This document shows, piece after piece, positions 12,401 to 25,609 of a stretch of DNA of 64,000 nucleotides (positions within the stretch are counted from its first letter, which is position 1; each line of letters begins with the position of its first letter). The notes below the pieces were generated by a model. That model was given only the letters and a program-made list of their open reading frames with translations. It searched no databases and was not told where the DNA came from. Source of the stretch: Hirudinaria manillensis (taxonomy: Eukaryota > Annelida > Clitellata > Hirudinida > Hirudinidae); NCBI GenBank assembly GCA_034509925.1, contig CM067537.1, forward strand, positions 2,412,001 through 2,476,000, in the 5' to 3' direction. Both the position numbers and the translations under genes were made by a program.

Positions 12401-14293
12401 CTGATTTGATAAATTTAGTTACTTTCCAGGCTGGTGATTTCTTGAGAGTGAAGAATCTGCACGTGTTCTTCCATTGCGACGCGGAAGACGACCGGGATCG
12501 GGAAGTGGCTTTCCAGCTCCACAAGGGTTTGGATTTGTTGCAAAAGGTTCCCCCAATGTCGTTCCAAGCCAGGGAAATCGACTCGAGACTCAAACCTCTC
12601 AGAAGGTCCGGAGCAGAGGGTTCCAAGGGCGATTCACACGACGGAATTCCGGGCTTTGACGACGACAGAAATTTAAATTTCAGCAACAATTTGCAGACGT
12701 TGCGACGCGCTCCCGCTGGTCCTTCTGCACCTCCGCCTCCTCGCTCGAGGCAGTCCGGCAGAGACGTCTCCGCAGATCTGTGCATCCTTAAACTTTCTAC
12801 TATGAGGTCAAATGTCAACAATAACAGTGGAAAAGCTGCCGTGCGTCATGACAATGATTGCGTTCCGGCCGAGGACGTTGCTTTAGGAATCAATCACGTA
12901 CTCCTTCGGGAAGACGTAGTTGAACTCAGTGGTGATGACGATGATGCTAATGGCGGTGCAAGTCACAAAAGTGGGCAGAAAGATGCAAAATCCCAACAGA
13001 GAGAACTTAAAAGGAAGCCTATCAGAGACCGGAACGATCGCACTCCGCCCAGTAAACGGGTAAAATGGGCGGAGCTGGAAACACATTCACCACCTGTTGA
13101 CAACCAGGAAAAGTCTGTTGTCGATGGGTGGACGCAGACCGACTGTGTATTTAGAAAAACAGATTACATGTTTTGGCTCTCCTCGGATTCCAGTGAGGAT
13201 GATGATGATGATAGAGGTATCTGCGGCGATGATGACACAGGAAAAAACGACGCACGCAATCAAAAGCAACGTTCAGATGAACGACCAGTGGCATCCTCTC
13301 AGAGGCAACCATCGAAGGATTCCGACGTTGTCGACGGTGACTCGATCAGACGACAATGGGACGGAATAGTCGTAAGCCTCGACAGCTCCATGAGCTGCGA
13401 TGAGGACGACGTGTACTACAGGCAGGAGTCCCAAGGATACGCCGGGAGGAGCCGCAGGAACGGTCCCGGGTCCACGCTCGTGACGTGCCACGAGTCGAGA
13501 GAGACCTGCACTCTCGATGACGTGGCGGGGACCTTCCCCCCAATGAACTTCAAGGTCAGGGCGAAGGTCGAAGACTACTTTCCCAAGCCAGACTTGAACT
13601 CGCCGTTCGTGCAGCTGCACTGTTCGGTTTGCGACTTCCTCCTTCGTCTCCGTTGCAGGTCATCGACGGACAAGAATCCGGACAAGAAGTGCAGCTGGAA
13701 CTGCAAGCGAGGCTGTTCACAGGTCGATGCCCGTCACAGGAGTCCCTGTCCGCGGTGCAAGTCCAGGGGGAGGACGGCTCAGATGAGGCACGTCTTCACT
13801 TTTCAAATCCTCATGGTCGACTGCGACACTGGGACGACTCTCTGCTTGAATTTGTGGGGAAATGAGGCTGTAAGTACTTATTATCACAATTTATGATGAT
13901 GGTAGTATTTATAATGATGATTATATATTGTAATAATAATGATACTATTGCAATATTACTGTTATAATTGCTTGTGAGGTTTGTCATTCTTTATTTTTGG
14001 TATAAGTGTCTTGCCAACGAGATCCAAAGTTGGTTGCATTGAAAAGCACACTATTTCTCTTTAATTTAATTTTGCTGGGCCTAAACTAATCAATCTATTT
14101 AATTCAAAAGAACAAACTGTTGGGTAAGCCTGGTCCAAAGAATGCAGTCAGCATAAAGTCTAAAATGAAGGAATTGAAAGATAAAATGGACAGTATTGTA
14201 GGCAGTTCTGTCGACTGCTGCATTTCTTCATCCTCGCAAAATGGAGTCGTTTTCTATCAAATCTTTGACACTTTCCTCACGTCGCATAAATAA
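9440..14293 (+). CDS. POT1: Protection of telomeres protein 1
   Basis: Exons: 9440-9481 (tentative first), 9736-9832, 10160-10302, 10612-10758, 11064-11183, 11447-11520, 11996-12131, 12430-13869, 14111-14293; about 793 aa. POT1 binds single-stranded telomeric DNA inside shelterin. OB1 runs from KLKDVTLKSVYNVIGVIKY through VRIHRLR to the TMQGISRAG segment, OB2 from IEELRLWLQENM to AGDFLRVKNLHVFF. Exon 8 then encodes an acidic Ser-rich linker of over 300 residues, followed by the C-terminal OB3: FKVRAKVEDYF, the zinc pairs HCSVC (Cys651) and CPRC (Cys693), HVFTFQI, and VVFYQIFDTFL near the end. All junctions from exon 2 on close in phase; exon 1 is chosen only because its donor matches phase 0. 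The protein is longer than human POT1 (634 aa) because of the linker, while the insert between the zinc pairs is much shorter. Confidence 0.9.
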
Positions 14294-15004
14294 TTAAATA
14301 ATAAATTTTTATGTCCTATTAATTAACTGTTAATTAATTATGCTTTTTTATGCTTGATGAACATTTATTTACATGCTGTGAATAATTTTCTCTGTGACTG
14401 AAGCCGTTGACTGAGTTGATGTTGTTGGAGGCGATAGTTTTCCATCAGAGTTCAGTAACAAAGCTTTAATAAAAATCACGTGTCTTGTTGTTTTGAGCCC
14501 CAATCGTCATTGGCACTCGGGTTGTTGAGTTTATGTGGTGGGGCATGAGGTCGCTTAGTATCAGTTTTCATGGGTTGAATATGTGCCTACATGGTTATGG
14601 ATAGTTCTAGGGGATTGATTCCAACAACTTTCCATATACGCGCGTTTTCTTTTATATGGCGCCCTTTCCATATTGTGAAGTAAGTTTTTAACGTCCAAAG
14701 CAAAAGGGAATTATCGTTTAATATTTTAGGGTTGAATGTGATTATGATTATATAATCAAAATATCAAGTAGTTCGTGGCATTTCACCATGTCCCAGATAA
14801 TTTCTCACAGTCATTCTAAATTCATACTTAATTATTTTTAGTTGTATTAATCAGTAGGACAATCATTAGTTTAGTAAGTCGGTGTTATTTTTAAAAAATA
14901 TATTATTCTTCAAATACGTGAACTTTCATCATGTGTCCACGAATTTCCAGATTACCTGCAATTCGTTGGCAGTGCTGTAACACAACACAACATAAAAACG
15001 TGAA
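14294..15004. other. Intergenic DNA between POT1 and PIGL
   Basis: Holds the POT1 3' end and the PIGL promoter region. No clear polyadenylation signal, promoter motif, repeat or RNA gene recognised. Confidence 0.5.
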
Positions 15005-17190
15005 ATGTTTATTTGTTTTGGGCGAAGGAAAAAACAAAGGAGATCGTTTTGTTTCCCGCTGATTATGTTGTTGTTGTTAATACTTGTAGTTGTAGTCTTA
15101 TTAGTCTGCTTCAGTGCACTCGGTTTATCCTGGAGGGAGCCTGTAAAAGAGTTAGGAGATGACCGCCGAAAAAATATCATGTTTGTTACGGCTCATCCCG
15201 ATGATGAGTGCATGTTTTTCGCACCATCCATTCTGAACATTCCTCAACACAACATCTACTTACTCTGCCTCTCAAATGGTTCTTATCAAAAATTATTTAA
15301 AGTTTATTTCTGGATTAGGTTTATTTTAAAATCATATGTTTATTTCATAGGAAATTTTTATGGTGAAGGAAAGGCGAGATCTCATGAATTACTAGAGAGC
15401 TCTAAGTTGCTAGGAATCAGGGAGCAAAATGTAATTATGGAAGACCTTCAGTAAGAATCTTTTGGTACTTTGTGAATGATGAGAGCTTTGATTACTTTCA
15501 ATGTAATTATAATATGACCTAACATAATAATTTAAAGCAACTATGTTAGCTATTCGAATGTCTGTTATGTCAATTACTATTTTTTATTACATGTTATTAA
15601 ATTAGTTTGATTTAAATCTTAAATTTTGCCTTATCTGTTTTAATGAGAGTATGAATTTGCATACCAAATAGTTTCAAAAGTTATTATTTTGAAAACTAGC
15701 GAATTGAGAGATGATCCAAAGCTGCTGTGGAATGCCTCCCTTGTTTCAGAAGTTGTTGGCAAGTATGCTGAAAGTTATGACATTGATGTCGTTAGTTTTA
15801 CAAATAAATCTTGTATTTTATTTCTATTATCATTTATTCACTAAATACATCTTGATCCTCTCAGTTTCAAATCTGGATCATTTTTGGCAATTCAGTTTCT
15901 TACTATTAAACATTTTAAATCTGTACATTTTATGATCACATTATTAATGAAATATCTTTATTTCAATTTTTTTCTGTGAAATCCTTCTATAATAACATCT
16001 GTAGTCTTGCATCTTATCAACGTTTTGCTATTTCAGTTGGTAACTTTTGACGAACAAGGCATCAGCGGACACCTCAATCACGTTGGAGTACATCTGGGAG
16101 TCAAGTAATATTGCTTAAATAGTTAATTTGTACGATAAATAAATTAATTAATAAATACTTAAACTATTAATGAATGTTTTATTTACCAATGTTTTGTTTA
16201 TTTGTTTGCAGGGAATATCTCAAGTCACAGACAAGTTGGTTTGGATATTTCTAATGGATGATGCTACATATTTAAATTTATTATAACCTTTGCATATAAC
16301 CTTAGTACTGATATTATGACAACTCATTATTACTAGTCAGCCCATATATTATTCATATATTATTCATTATTATTAATCTATAATAAATCCATATAATAAT
16401 ATTTTATTAAATCTTTTTTATTTTTTTGTAGTATATAATGATCATATTATTCAATTCTAGTGAAGGGGATGACCGCCCGAATATCATAAACGTATTTGTG
16501 TCTTCCCTCAATGATAAACTACTTTAAATTGATAACATTGGTTTTCCCCAAAATATACTGAAATCTTATTCAGTTTATGTTGAGTAATTTTTATCAATAA
16601 TTTGATAAAATAATTATAATTATTAATAATAATCACTCAATAACTGTGACCATTGTAATTAACATTGCAATGACTTTTGGTTAACTATGACATAATCATT
16701 CTCCACTAAAGACGTCATTGGTTACAAGCTGTTGACGGTGAACGTCGTGAGGAAGTATTCTTCGGTCTTGGACATTGCCATGACATACTTTACCTCTTCT
16801 TCTGGTGCCTTCCTGTCCCATCCACTCCAGGTTTCAGTGGCACATGTTGGTATCACCTGGAAAATGTTATAAAGTCTTTGGACAATATTTGTTGTACCAT
16901 GTAAACTGATGCCAAAAGTATTATTACTTAATAATCCTTATTTTATATTATTCTTAATATTATTAATTAATAATCCTTATTTTATAATTGTAAAATAAAG
17001 TTAAAGTGATAATCTGCCACTAGTAATATTGGCATTGGTAATAATTATTAATAATTGGCAATGATGACAATAATAACAATAATAATTACAGAGAGCCATG
17101 ATGAAACATGCAAGCCAGATGACCTGGTTCCGATACCTCTACGTTTTGTTCTCAAGATACATGTATATCAACGAATACCTTCCATTTTGA
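15005..17190 (+). CDS. PIGL: N-acetylglucosaminyl-phosphatidylinositol de-N-acetylase
   Basis: Exons: 15005-15278, 15351-15450, 15700-15790, 16037-16104, 16212-16234, 16712-16830, 17092-17190; 257 aa (human 252). PIGL removes the acetyl group from GlcNAc-PI, the second step of GPI-anchor synthesis, on the cytosolic face of the ER. A basic N-terminus (GRRKKQRRS) precedes one hydrophobic anchor (about residues 18-38). Metal-binding motifs are TAHPDDECMFF and GISGHLNHVGVH. Later family blocks: LLCLSNGNFYGEGK, GYKLLTVNVVRKYSSVLD and the C-terminal LYVLFSRYMYINEY. Exon 5 is only 23 bases and was placed by phase and by continuity of VKEYLKSQTNVIGYK, so it is the least certain. AATAAA lies at 17386-17391. 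Confidence 0.93.
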
Positions 17191-17821
17191 TAATTAATCT
17201 TTATCGTTTTAATTAATTTATCACATTATTAATTGTCTTGTTAGGAAATGGAATTACAGTATTAATTGTTTGTAATTATTTCATATATAAATCAATTGTG
17301 ATCCTGGACCTAGTTAAATAATAATCGTCCTAACCTGCTACTGTTGAAAAGATCTTGTTATTTTGTGTGGCTAATTATGTCAAGTAATAAAATTGAATGC
17401 ATGGACCCTGCAACTACCTACCTGTTGATTGGTTAATCAATATCTTCTTCAGGGAAGACCCAAGGATGTTGATTGAGTAGATCCTGAGAAATTTTGAGTT
17501 GTTTTTCACTTTTGTGATTTTTAAAGAATTTTGTGACATGCATTATATTTTGTGGTGCATGAAAACAGAAATGCTTGACTGATTTTTATCTTTTAAGTTG
17601 AGTTACACTTTATTTTTCTTTGCAACGAATTTTATTCTCAATATTATTAATAGTAATAATAATAATAACAGTAATAATAACTGCTAGACACTGATTGAAA
17701 TCGATTCATGTTCATTTACACCAGCTAACTTGGTACCTAGCCTATTATTACTTATTATTATTATTATTATTATTACTTAACCTGATGATATCCATGAAAG
17801 GATTAAAAACTTCTTGACTCA
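17191..17821. other. Intergenic DNA between convergent PIGL and Lifeguard copy B
   Basis: Contains both 3' flanks, the PIGL polyadenylation signal and short ATT runs near 17645 and 17750. Nothing else seen. Confidence 0.6.
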
Positions 17822-20800
17822 TCAGTCATTTTCATTCTCAGCTATGAGTCTGACAAGGGCCAGGAATAAGTTGACAATGTCGAGGTAAAGAAAGACTGCA
17901 CCCAAGATGTACATGTCCGGGTTGAGTTCTGCGGACCGCGGGTGGTTTCCACCCACGATGAGTTGCACGTCGTAGACTATGTACTGGGGGAGAGTTGGTT
18001 GTGATTATGTATTTGGGGAATTGATTTTCAATGCTGCTGTCTAATACCTTCAACGGATTAAGTTTAAATAGGGTTTTGAGTTTTGTTATGAAATGCTTAA
18101 AAGTATGACACAAAATGAAGTAATTATTGTGCTAAAAATTACTATGATATATATATTATTACTTTATATACATATTGTTACTTTATTATATATATTATTA
18201 CTGCATATATATATATTATTACTTTAAATTACTATGATTAATATTATTACTACTAATACTATCAGTTAGTGTTATTGTTATACTGCCACATTATTGTTAT
18301 TATTATTATTATTATCGTTCTTTTGTTTTATTGCTATTTGAACATGGTTGGTTAGAAAGAATGAATCTCACTACGCAGAATAACAGAGCAGCCAGTGAAG
18401 TGTAGATGAGTTGTGCTTTCTGTCAGAGAGTAAAAATTATTTTAAAATTTATTTACAAATAAAATAAAAACTTTAATTATACTCAGATTTCAAGAAATTG
18501 TAATTCTTCAATATTATCATAATGGCTAGTATCAAGATGATTGTAATTAATGAATTTATAGCAAATTATTTACATAATTTATAATAATATTTATAATGTA
18601 TGTACATTATATATTATACAATTATGTATTATAATAAAATATAACCAAAATAAATTGCAATTGAGGATTGCTTTTATTAAAATTAAGTTTTCTTAATTAA
18701 TTAACATAATTCATTTAAACCTTTTTTAAATTTAATTTTAAACACAATCTTAATTTAAACATTTAAAACTACCTCCTTGTTATCATGGCCGACGGAAAAG
18801 GACAAAATCAGACCTCCGAAGACGAACAGCATGACAGACATCATGCAAATCATGGCACCGCAACTTGTAAAGTCACACTGACACAATAGATATTTCGAGA
18901 TTGTTTTTATTCCGGAATTTATTACGGAATAATTATTGTTTCAAAATTACGTCTCTGTTTATAACTAATTTTGATTTGTATTTTACACTTATATTATTAA
19001 ATTATGTTATTATTTATTTTTATGTTATTATATTTATAATAGTATTTATTATTATTATTATTAATTTATTATTTCATACCGTGGTCTGTATTGCAAATAC
19101 GGTCAAGATGGCGACGATGAGAATCGTGGCTATTAAGGCCTGAAACACCCCCTTGACGTCATACATGCTTCGTTATAAACCAATTATAATTAATTAACAA
19201 TTTTAGTTATTTTTATAATAATAATAATAATAGTAGTAGTAATAATAATAATGATTAATAATGTTATATAACATAATTACCATAATTGATTATTATTAAT
19301 CAATTATAGCATCATGAAAGTGGTTATAAAATAAATCTCACCTAGTTGTTACTCCAGTCAGCAAAGCCATAGAAGCTGTCTAAGTTGTAATTGTTTTTGT
19401 TTCAATTTTAATTTATTTGTTCTTTCGAAAGATTTTAACTCACAAATATTATTTCGTGAACTTTATTTATTTATTTATTTATATTTTTATTTATATATCT
19501 TTATTTGCTGTTAATATAGAGATAATCTGGGTTAGCACTTTACTCCTTATGTAAAGATACATTTTAACATGATCCTATAACGCTTGTAAACTCTAATTTA
19601 TTATTATTATTATTATTACTATTATTATTATTAACAAATATTAATATTACTTAGCCATATTATCTGTCATGGAAGAATATCCATTACTTACAAATAGAAT
19701 GAGGACAACCCAATTTAGAGGTGAGACTTCCATTATTGGGCTGCAACAGGGGCACAGAAGGACAAAGTACATAGTCAGGAATGTAGCGCTAATTAATTAT
19801 TTAAGTAATAAATTATATATAAACATTAATATAATTGTCATCATAATTAAATTATTAAGTTATTCTAGAATATAAGATTAAATATGGTTACGTAATGACG
19901 CTTTTTGAAATAGTTAAGTGTCCTTAATGACTTTATCATGAAATAAAAAAAATGTAGCGCTAGAAAAATATAACATATTATTTTGTAAAAATCAGATCGA
20001 ATTTACAGTCCTGCCTCGCTAGAACAAGTATTCCAGGGTGCGCTTTTATCCACAACTTGCACTCTTCCCTGGTTAATAATATCATTATGCAAATCGATAA
20101 TATCATTATGCAAATTAATAACATAATTATGCAAATCAGTAATATAATTTCTAACTTCGATTAATTTGGTAGCCTAAGGAGAGTTTAAATAAATTTTGAA
20201 TTTTGGCAGAGATAACGGCCATGTTTGAACATCTACTGCTATTATACATGCATTACTGTTTATTTTTTAATGCGAATATTTCCGACTAATTAAAAGAATT
20301 ACATGTATTGGGTGCTAAATACATTATATTTTATTGTATTTTAAGCAAGAATATTAATAAAGTAGATACATAATCACTACGATTAGCCATCTGCTTCTGA
20401 TATTTGACAGATGCCATAGTTACGTAGTGTAGTATAGTAAAGAACGCTAGTCGAAACGTTAGCGAGTACTGTTAAACCGTTAATTACATAAATTTTAATG
20501 AGGTATAGCATTTGCAATCTGCTCTTTATGTCAGAGTTGCATTTGGCACGAGGCAGGTCAGATAAAAATATAAACAATTAATAATTTTAACAATCGCAGA
20601 ATGAAAAATCTTTTTGATGACCAACACGAGCGAGAAGGCAGCCACTGATCCAAAAGTAACTGCCAGCTGAACCAGAAGGATCATCATAACCTGAACGATA
20701 GTGTGATTAATTGATATCTTCAGAGTAAAATAATTGGTCAACCAAAATAATTAATTAATTGATATCTCAGTTGCTACAACGCCATTTGAAAAATAAAAAT

Positions 20801-21062
20801 TCATAAAAGAAGGCTCCCTTAATATGACAATGCCACTGACAACAAATTGTGTTCCAAATCCTGCTTGGTCTTGTATTAAGCACTCAAAAATATTGTTATT
20901 GAAGGTTACTTTCAGATTTGATTGTCAAACCTTCATTATGAAGCGATTTTTTTCCTCTTTGTCTGCAAAATCATATTCACCATCACCTCTGGAGTTGGCG
21001 GAGCAGCCGCCATCCCCGATTGGGATGATGAAATCGGTCGATCGGTGAGCGTTCAGCGGCAT
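17822..21062 (-). CDS. Lifeguard/TMBIM family seven-helix protein, copy B
   Basis: Exons on the minus strand: 21062-20931, 20690-20626, 20068-20015, 19788-19692, 19379-19342, 19167-19080, 18877-18773, 18419-18372, 17983-17822 (262 aa). Exons 2-8 are exactly the same length as in copy A (65, 54, 97, 38, 88, 105, 48), in the same phases, so the two are paralogues. Family blocks: ADKEEKNRFIMK, MMILLVQLAVTFGSVAAF, MYDVKGVFQALIATIL, FAIQTTCDFTSCG, YIVYDVQLIVGG and YLDIVNLFL. Both acidic pH-sensor positions are kept (Asp214, Asp244). The DFTSCG segment is closer to the family consensus than copy A. Intron 3 appears to use a GC donor. Head-to-head with RFC5, 508 bases apart. Confidence 0.92.
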
Positions 21063-21570
21063 GGGTTTTTTTTGTTTAAATTGTTTTCAAACGATATGAT
21101 GGAATGGTTTAAATAATCGATGTTACATTTTTTTTTTGTTTTGTTTATTTTTCAAGACTTTTCGTTACATCAGAGATCTGAGAAAAGTATCGCATTTATT
21201 ATTGATTTTTTCAATAAATTTGAAATGATGATATCTGAGGCATTTATTATTAAAAGCACTAGAGAGTTTACTTTAAAGAAAATTTTACATATCTTATTTA
21301 CCCATCAATTCGACTAAATCAGTTACTTAAAATTTTAACGAATTATATTTTATTTAAAATCATTGCCTTTAAAAGAAAATATCTGGTTACGAAATATTAC
21401 TTTGAAAAATTCATGATATGAAATCGTTGTTGTTTTGATGGGAAATACATTCGTTTCGCGGGTGTTTTGTTTAGGTGAATTAGGATATTGAGACAGAGGC
21501 TGAGATTGGTTCTGCTGTTACTATATTGCAGCGTTTAATCTTGTTTTTTTCTTCAAAGTCACTCTAATAA
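21063..21570. promoter_or_regulatory. Shared upstream region of Lifeguard copy B and RFC5
   Basis: 508 bases between two divergent start codons, so it likely holds both promoters and 5' UTRs. The sequence is AT-rich with T runs; no motif could be identified. Confidence 0.4.
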
Positions 21571-24500
21571 ATGGATTCCGCTCGTTTGCCTTGGTAATTG
21601 CTTTTCAATGTGTAGGAGATCGATGTGATCACAAATTACAAAATACTCGTTGCTTGTATTTTATAGGGTAGAAAAATACAGACCCAAAACTTTGGATGAC
21701 TTGATTTCACACAAGGATATTCTCAGCACAAGTGAATTCACATTTTTTCCAAATCATATCAAAGCCACGTACAATATAATTAACATAATCTAATCTGATA
21801 ACATTAATGGATCAGCATTCACCATCATTGATCCTTCAAAATTCTTGAAGCTTTGATTAACATAACTTGTTTATTTCAGTTGATTTGCTCTGAAACTTAA
21901 TATTTCTTTCAGTCAACAAGTTTGTAAAGGAAGACAAACTGCCCCATTTATTGCTATATGGGCCACCAGGCACAGGCAAAACAAGCACAATTCTTGCTGT
22001 TGCCAGGCAACTCTACAAACCGCACGAGTTCAATTCCATGGTTCTTGAGGTCAGTTAAATGCAATGAAAATAAAAATTAATGGTTACAAACCATTAGAGA
22101 AAATTGTGTTTATTTGTATTAAAGACATTTGCAAGTTATTGATCTAAAAGCTTTCAATCACTGTTGTGTTAATTCTTGTTAAATTAAACCTATAATAAGT
22201 TATTGAAGACAAAAGTAGGCAAATTGATTCTTTCTAAACTTGACAAAACAGATCAATCCACTAGAACAATGAAAGTTTTAAAAATTAATTAATTTTGTAA
22301 TTAAAAGATTAAGCATTTTGCTTAACTCATCTGATAAAATTGCCATGCCTTTGACCCTTGTTGATGACAACAGTGTTTATTAAAATTAAATCGTTAATTA
22401 TTGATTTTCAGTTGAACGCATCAGACGACAGAGGCATTGGAATCGTCAGAGAACAAATCTTGACGTTTGCAAGCACGAAAACAATTTTCAGGTGATAATT
22501 TGTGGTGTTGTGATGAATCAATAGAAGGTTGTGACGGTAACGACGATGATGATGGTGATAGTGGTTGCCATCAGTGGTTTTGATGATAATGATAATCATC
22601 AACAATGATAGATGATGATGATGATAAACGGTGATATCTTAGGTCTGGCTTCAAGTTAATCATCCTCGATGAAGCAGACGCCATGACCAACGATGCCCAG
22701 AATGCACTCAGGAGAGGTCAGAACGACGGATTTGATTTCTTTTTATAAATTAAATAAAATAATTAAACAAACGAATTCCTAATAGCAGTAACATGTAAAT
22801 GGTGACAGCATCAATGATGATGATGATGATGTTAATAATAATAATAATGATGATGATGATGATGATGATGGAGGTGACTTTTGATAACGATGACGATGGT
22901 GATGATGACGACTATGACAATGGTGGTGGTGATGATGATGATGACAACGTCATTCATAATGTAATTATTATCAATTGACCCATCAAGTCATCGAGCGATT
23001 CACGGACAACGCCCGCTTCTGCATCATCTGCAACTACCTGACGAAGATCATCCCCGCACTTCAATCCAGGTGCACCAGGTTCAGGTTCGGACCGCTGCAG
23101 TCGGAGCAGATCCTTCCGAGGATCGAGTACATCGTCCAGCAGGAGAAGTGGGCAGAGTTTAATATATTAAGTTGAACTTTTAATTCATACTAATTATTCA
23201 ATTAATTAATTCATTCTAATTATTATAATATTAATTATTATTATTATTGTAATTATTAATTAATTGTGAATATTCATGAATGATTAATTTATGATATTAT
23301 AATTATTAATGGATAGAATGGTAATTAAGTTATTGCATCGTCCGTGAGAGGTTTTCCTTCGTTTATTTTATTACCTGTAATTGATTTATTACCTTTAATT
23401 AATTAATATTATTACTGGCGATTAATACTTTTGAGTAATTAATAAATTTTATTAATTAATGACTTAATTTTATAATTTTATTAAATTTTATTAAATTTTA
23501 TTAATTAATGCGGACACATGTTGTAATTAAATTTTGATTTAAAATTGCTGACTGAAGTTGAACTGTTTCTACTGTAGTTTATTAATGCATAACCCAATCT
23601 AATTGAATAATAATAATAATAATTAATATTAAGGTACATTAAAAGCTCACGATGTAAAATATAATTTAATATAAATTAAACCAATCGGCATTAACTTCTG
23701 ACTGAGTAATCCTTATTATTAATTAATTAATTAACCAGGGTCAATGTGACAGAGAGTGGCAAGGAGGCTCTCATGACATTGGCCGGTGGTGACATGAGGA
23801 AAGTGCTCAACATTATGCAGGTGATTCTGATTGGTCGATGGAATGGTTAATTAGTTCGAGTTTTATTAATATGATTTCTAACGAGCAATTAATGGAATTA
23901 ATTATTATAATATTATTATGTGATTATTAAGTTGTCAGTCTCTTCGGGTGTTTTCTCATTTGAATTTCTTTTTTATATGGGTCATCAGCTTCGCGTGCTT
24001 TGTTATTATAATTATCTAACTGTTATTATAATTATCTAATTGTTATTATAATTATCTAACTGTTATTATAATTATTTAACTGTTACTATATTTAACTGTT
24101 TTGGCCTTTCTTGCAATGTTTGGAGTTGAGAATGTAAATAACATCTGCACAACCTCCATTAATGGCCTATCACCTGATGATATTCAGCAACTAATAGCTT
24201 TACTAAAGCACTTAAGGAATCAATCAATCCAATCAATCAATCTATTGGTCAATCCTTTAATGGATCTCTGATCAATCAATCCAATCAATCAATCAATCTA
24301 TTGGTCAATCCTTTAATGGATCTCTGATCAATCAATCCAATCAATCAATCACTTGATCAATTCGATCAATCAACTCCTCTCCAGAGCGCCTCCCTGGCAT
24401 TTGACGTCGTGGATGAAGACAGCGTCTACTTGTGTGTCGGGCACCCACTGAGGAAGGACATCGAGAACATCATCAGGTGGATGCTCAACGACTCTTTCGA

Positions 24501-25609
24501 GACGTCCTACAAAAGTTTGTCGACAACAACAACAACTTCTTCTTTTTAAAAAATGACTTTCACCTCATTCTTGTTTTGTTTATCAACTGATGATGTTAAT
24601 AAAATATATTATCATTATTAATATTATTCGTTGTAATTGTTATTAATAATGTTATTATTCTTGTATGTTCTTGTAGACATAACGAAGCTTAAGGTCACAA
24701 AAGGACTGGCTTTGCAAGACATTCTCACCGAGGTCCACAAGTACATTCACAAACGTTGGCTGGTTTTTTTAAATTTATATTTTTATTTTCTTAAATATGT
24801 TATTAATTCAGCTAACGTGGTCGCACCGTTGTATCCAGATTGGTCATGTAATAACTAGGAATGGAATTTGTATTGTATAAATATACAATACAATATACAA
24901 TTTCCATTATTACCTAATTGCATTAAGAGTGAACAACATTAATAATAATAATAGTAATCATATTAATGTTACTATTACTACTACCAATAACATTAATAAT
25001 AACGTAATAATCACGACAATAAATTTAACCAATAAAAGATATTCTACAGTTGCCATTGGATCCTCCATAAAGATGGTGCTTATTGAGAAATTGGCCGACA
25101 TAGAGTAAGTCGTATTACACTGTACAACGTAATAATTAATATTATATTTAATTAATTATATATAATTGTATATAATTAACATTAATTACATTAAGACAAT
25201 TGCAAGTTGTTCAACTCTGCAAAATTATGTTCAATGCTTTGTATTTGACCTTCAAAACTATTACTTATGCCTCTGCCCTTGTTTGTTAAAACCATCACTC
25301 TCCATCATGAAGACCACTAACTATAACCCTATTTTATTTAACATTAATAATAATAATAATTAATGATAATAATAATAATAATAATTAATAATAATCATAA
25401 CAATAGATTACCATGAGCAGATCAATCAACCTCATTTTGACCACTTATAACTTGGCATATTTGTTTCACAACAATAAATTATTTCCAGGTATCGTCTGTC
25501 GGCAGGTGCCCACGAGAAGTTGCAGACGAGTGCGATGATTGCTGCCTTCCTCGCCAACAGAGATGCAATCGTAAAAGAACAACAACAACGACAACAGCTC
25601 GAGGATTAA
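21571..25609 (+). CDS. RFC5: Replication factor C subunit 5
   Basis: Exons: 21571-21593, 21667-21731, 21913-22049, 22412-22491, 22643-22716, 22988-23147, 23739-23820, 24385-24514, 24677-24754, 25050-25104, 25489-25609; 334 aa (human 340) with every phase closing. RFC5 is a small subunit of the RFC clamp loader that opens PCNA onto primed DNA. Visible motifs: [15 protein letters not shown], Walker [10 protein letters not shown], Walker [10 protein letters not shown]-type ([11 protein letters not shown]), sensor 1 CIICNYL, the SRC arginine-finger motif [11 protein letters not shown], and the collar domain ending in [20 protein letters not shown] Gln-rich tail ([11 protein letters not shown]) comes from CAA codons. 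AATAAA at 25687-25692. The tandem 56-base repeats in intron 7 sit close to the exon 8 acceptor. Confidence 0.96.
24218..24352. repeat. 56 bp tandem repeat, about two and a half copies
   Basis: A unit beginning TCTATTGGTCAATCCTTTAA starts at 24241 and again at 24297, each embedded in AATC runs. It ends about 30 bases before the acceptor of RFC5 exon 8. Confidence 0.9.

Noticed and set aside
12303-12821. 172-codon minus-strand frame
   Set aside because: Shadow of POT1 exon 8 on the opposite strand.
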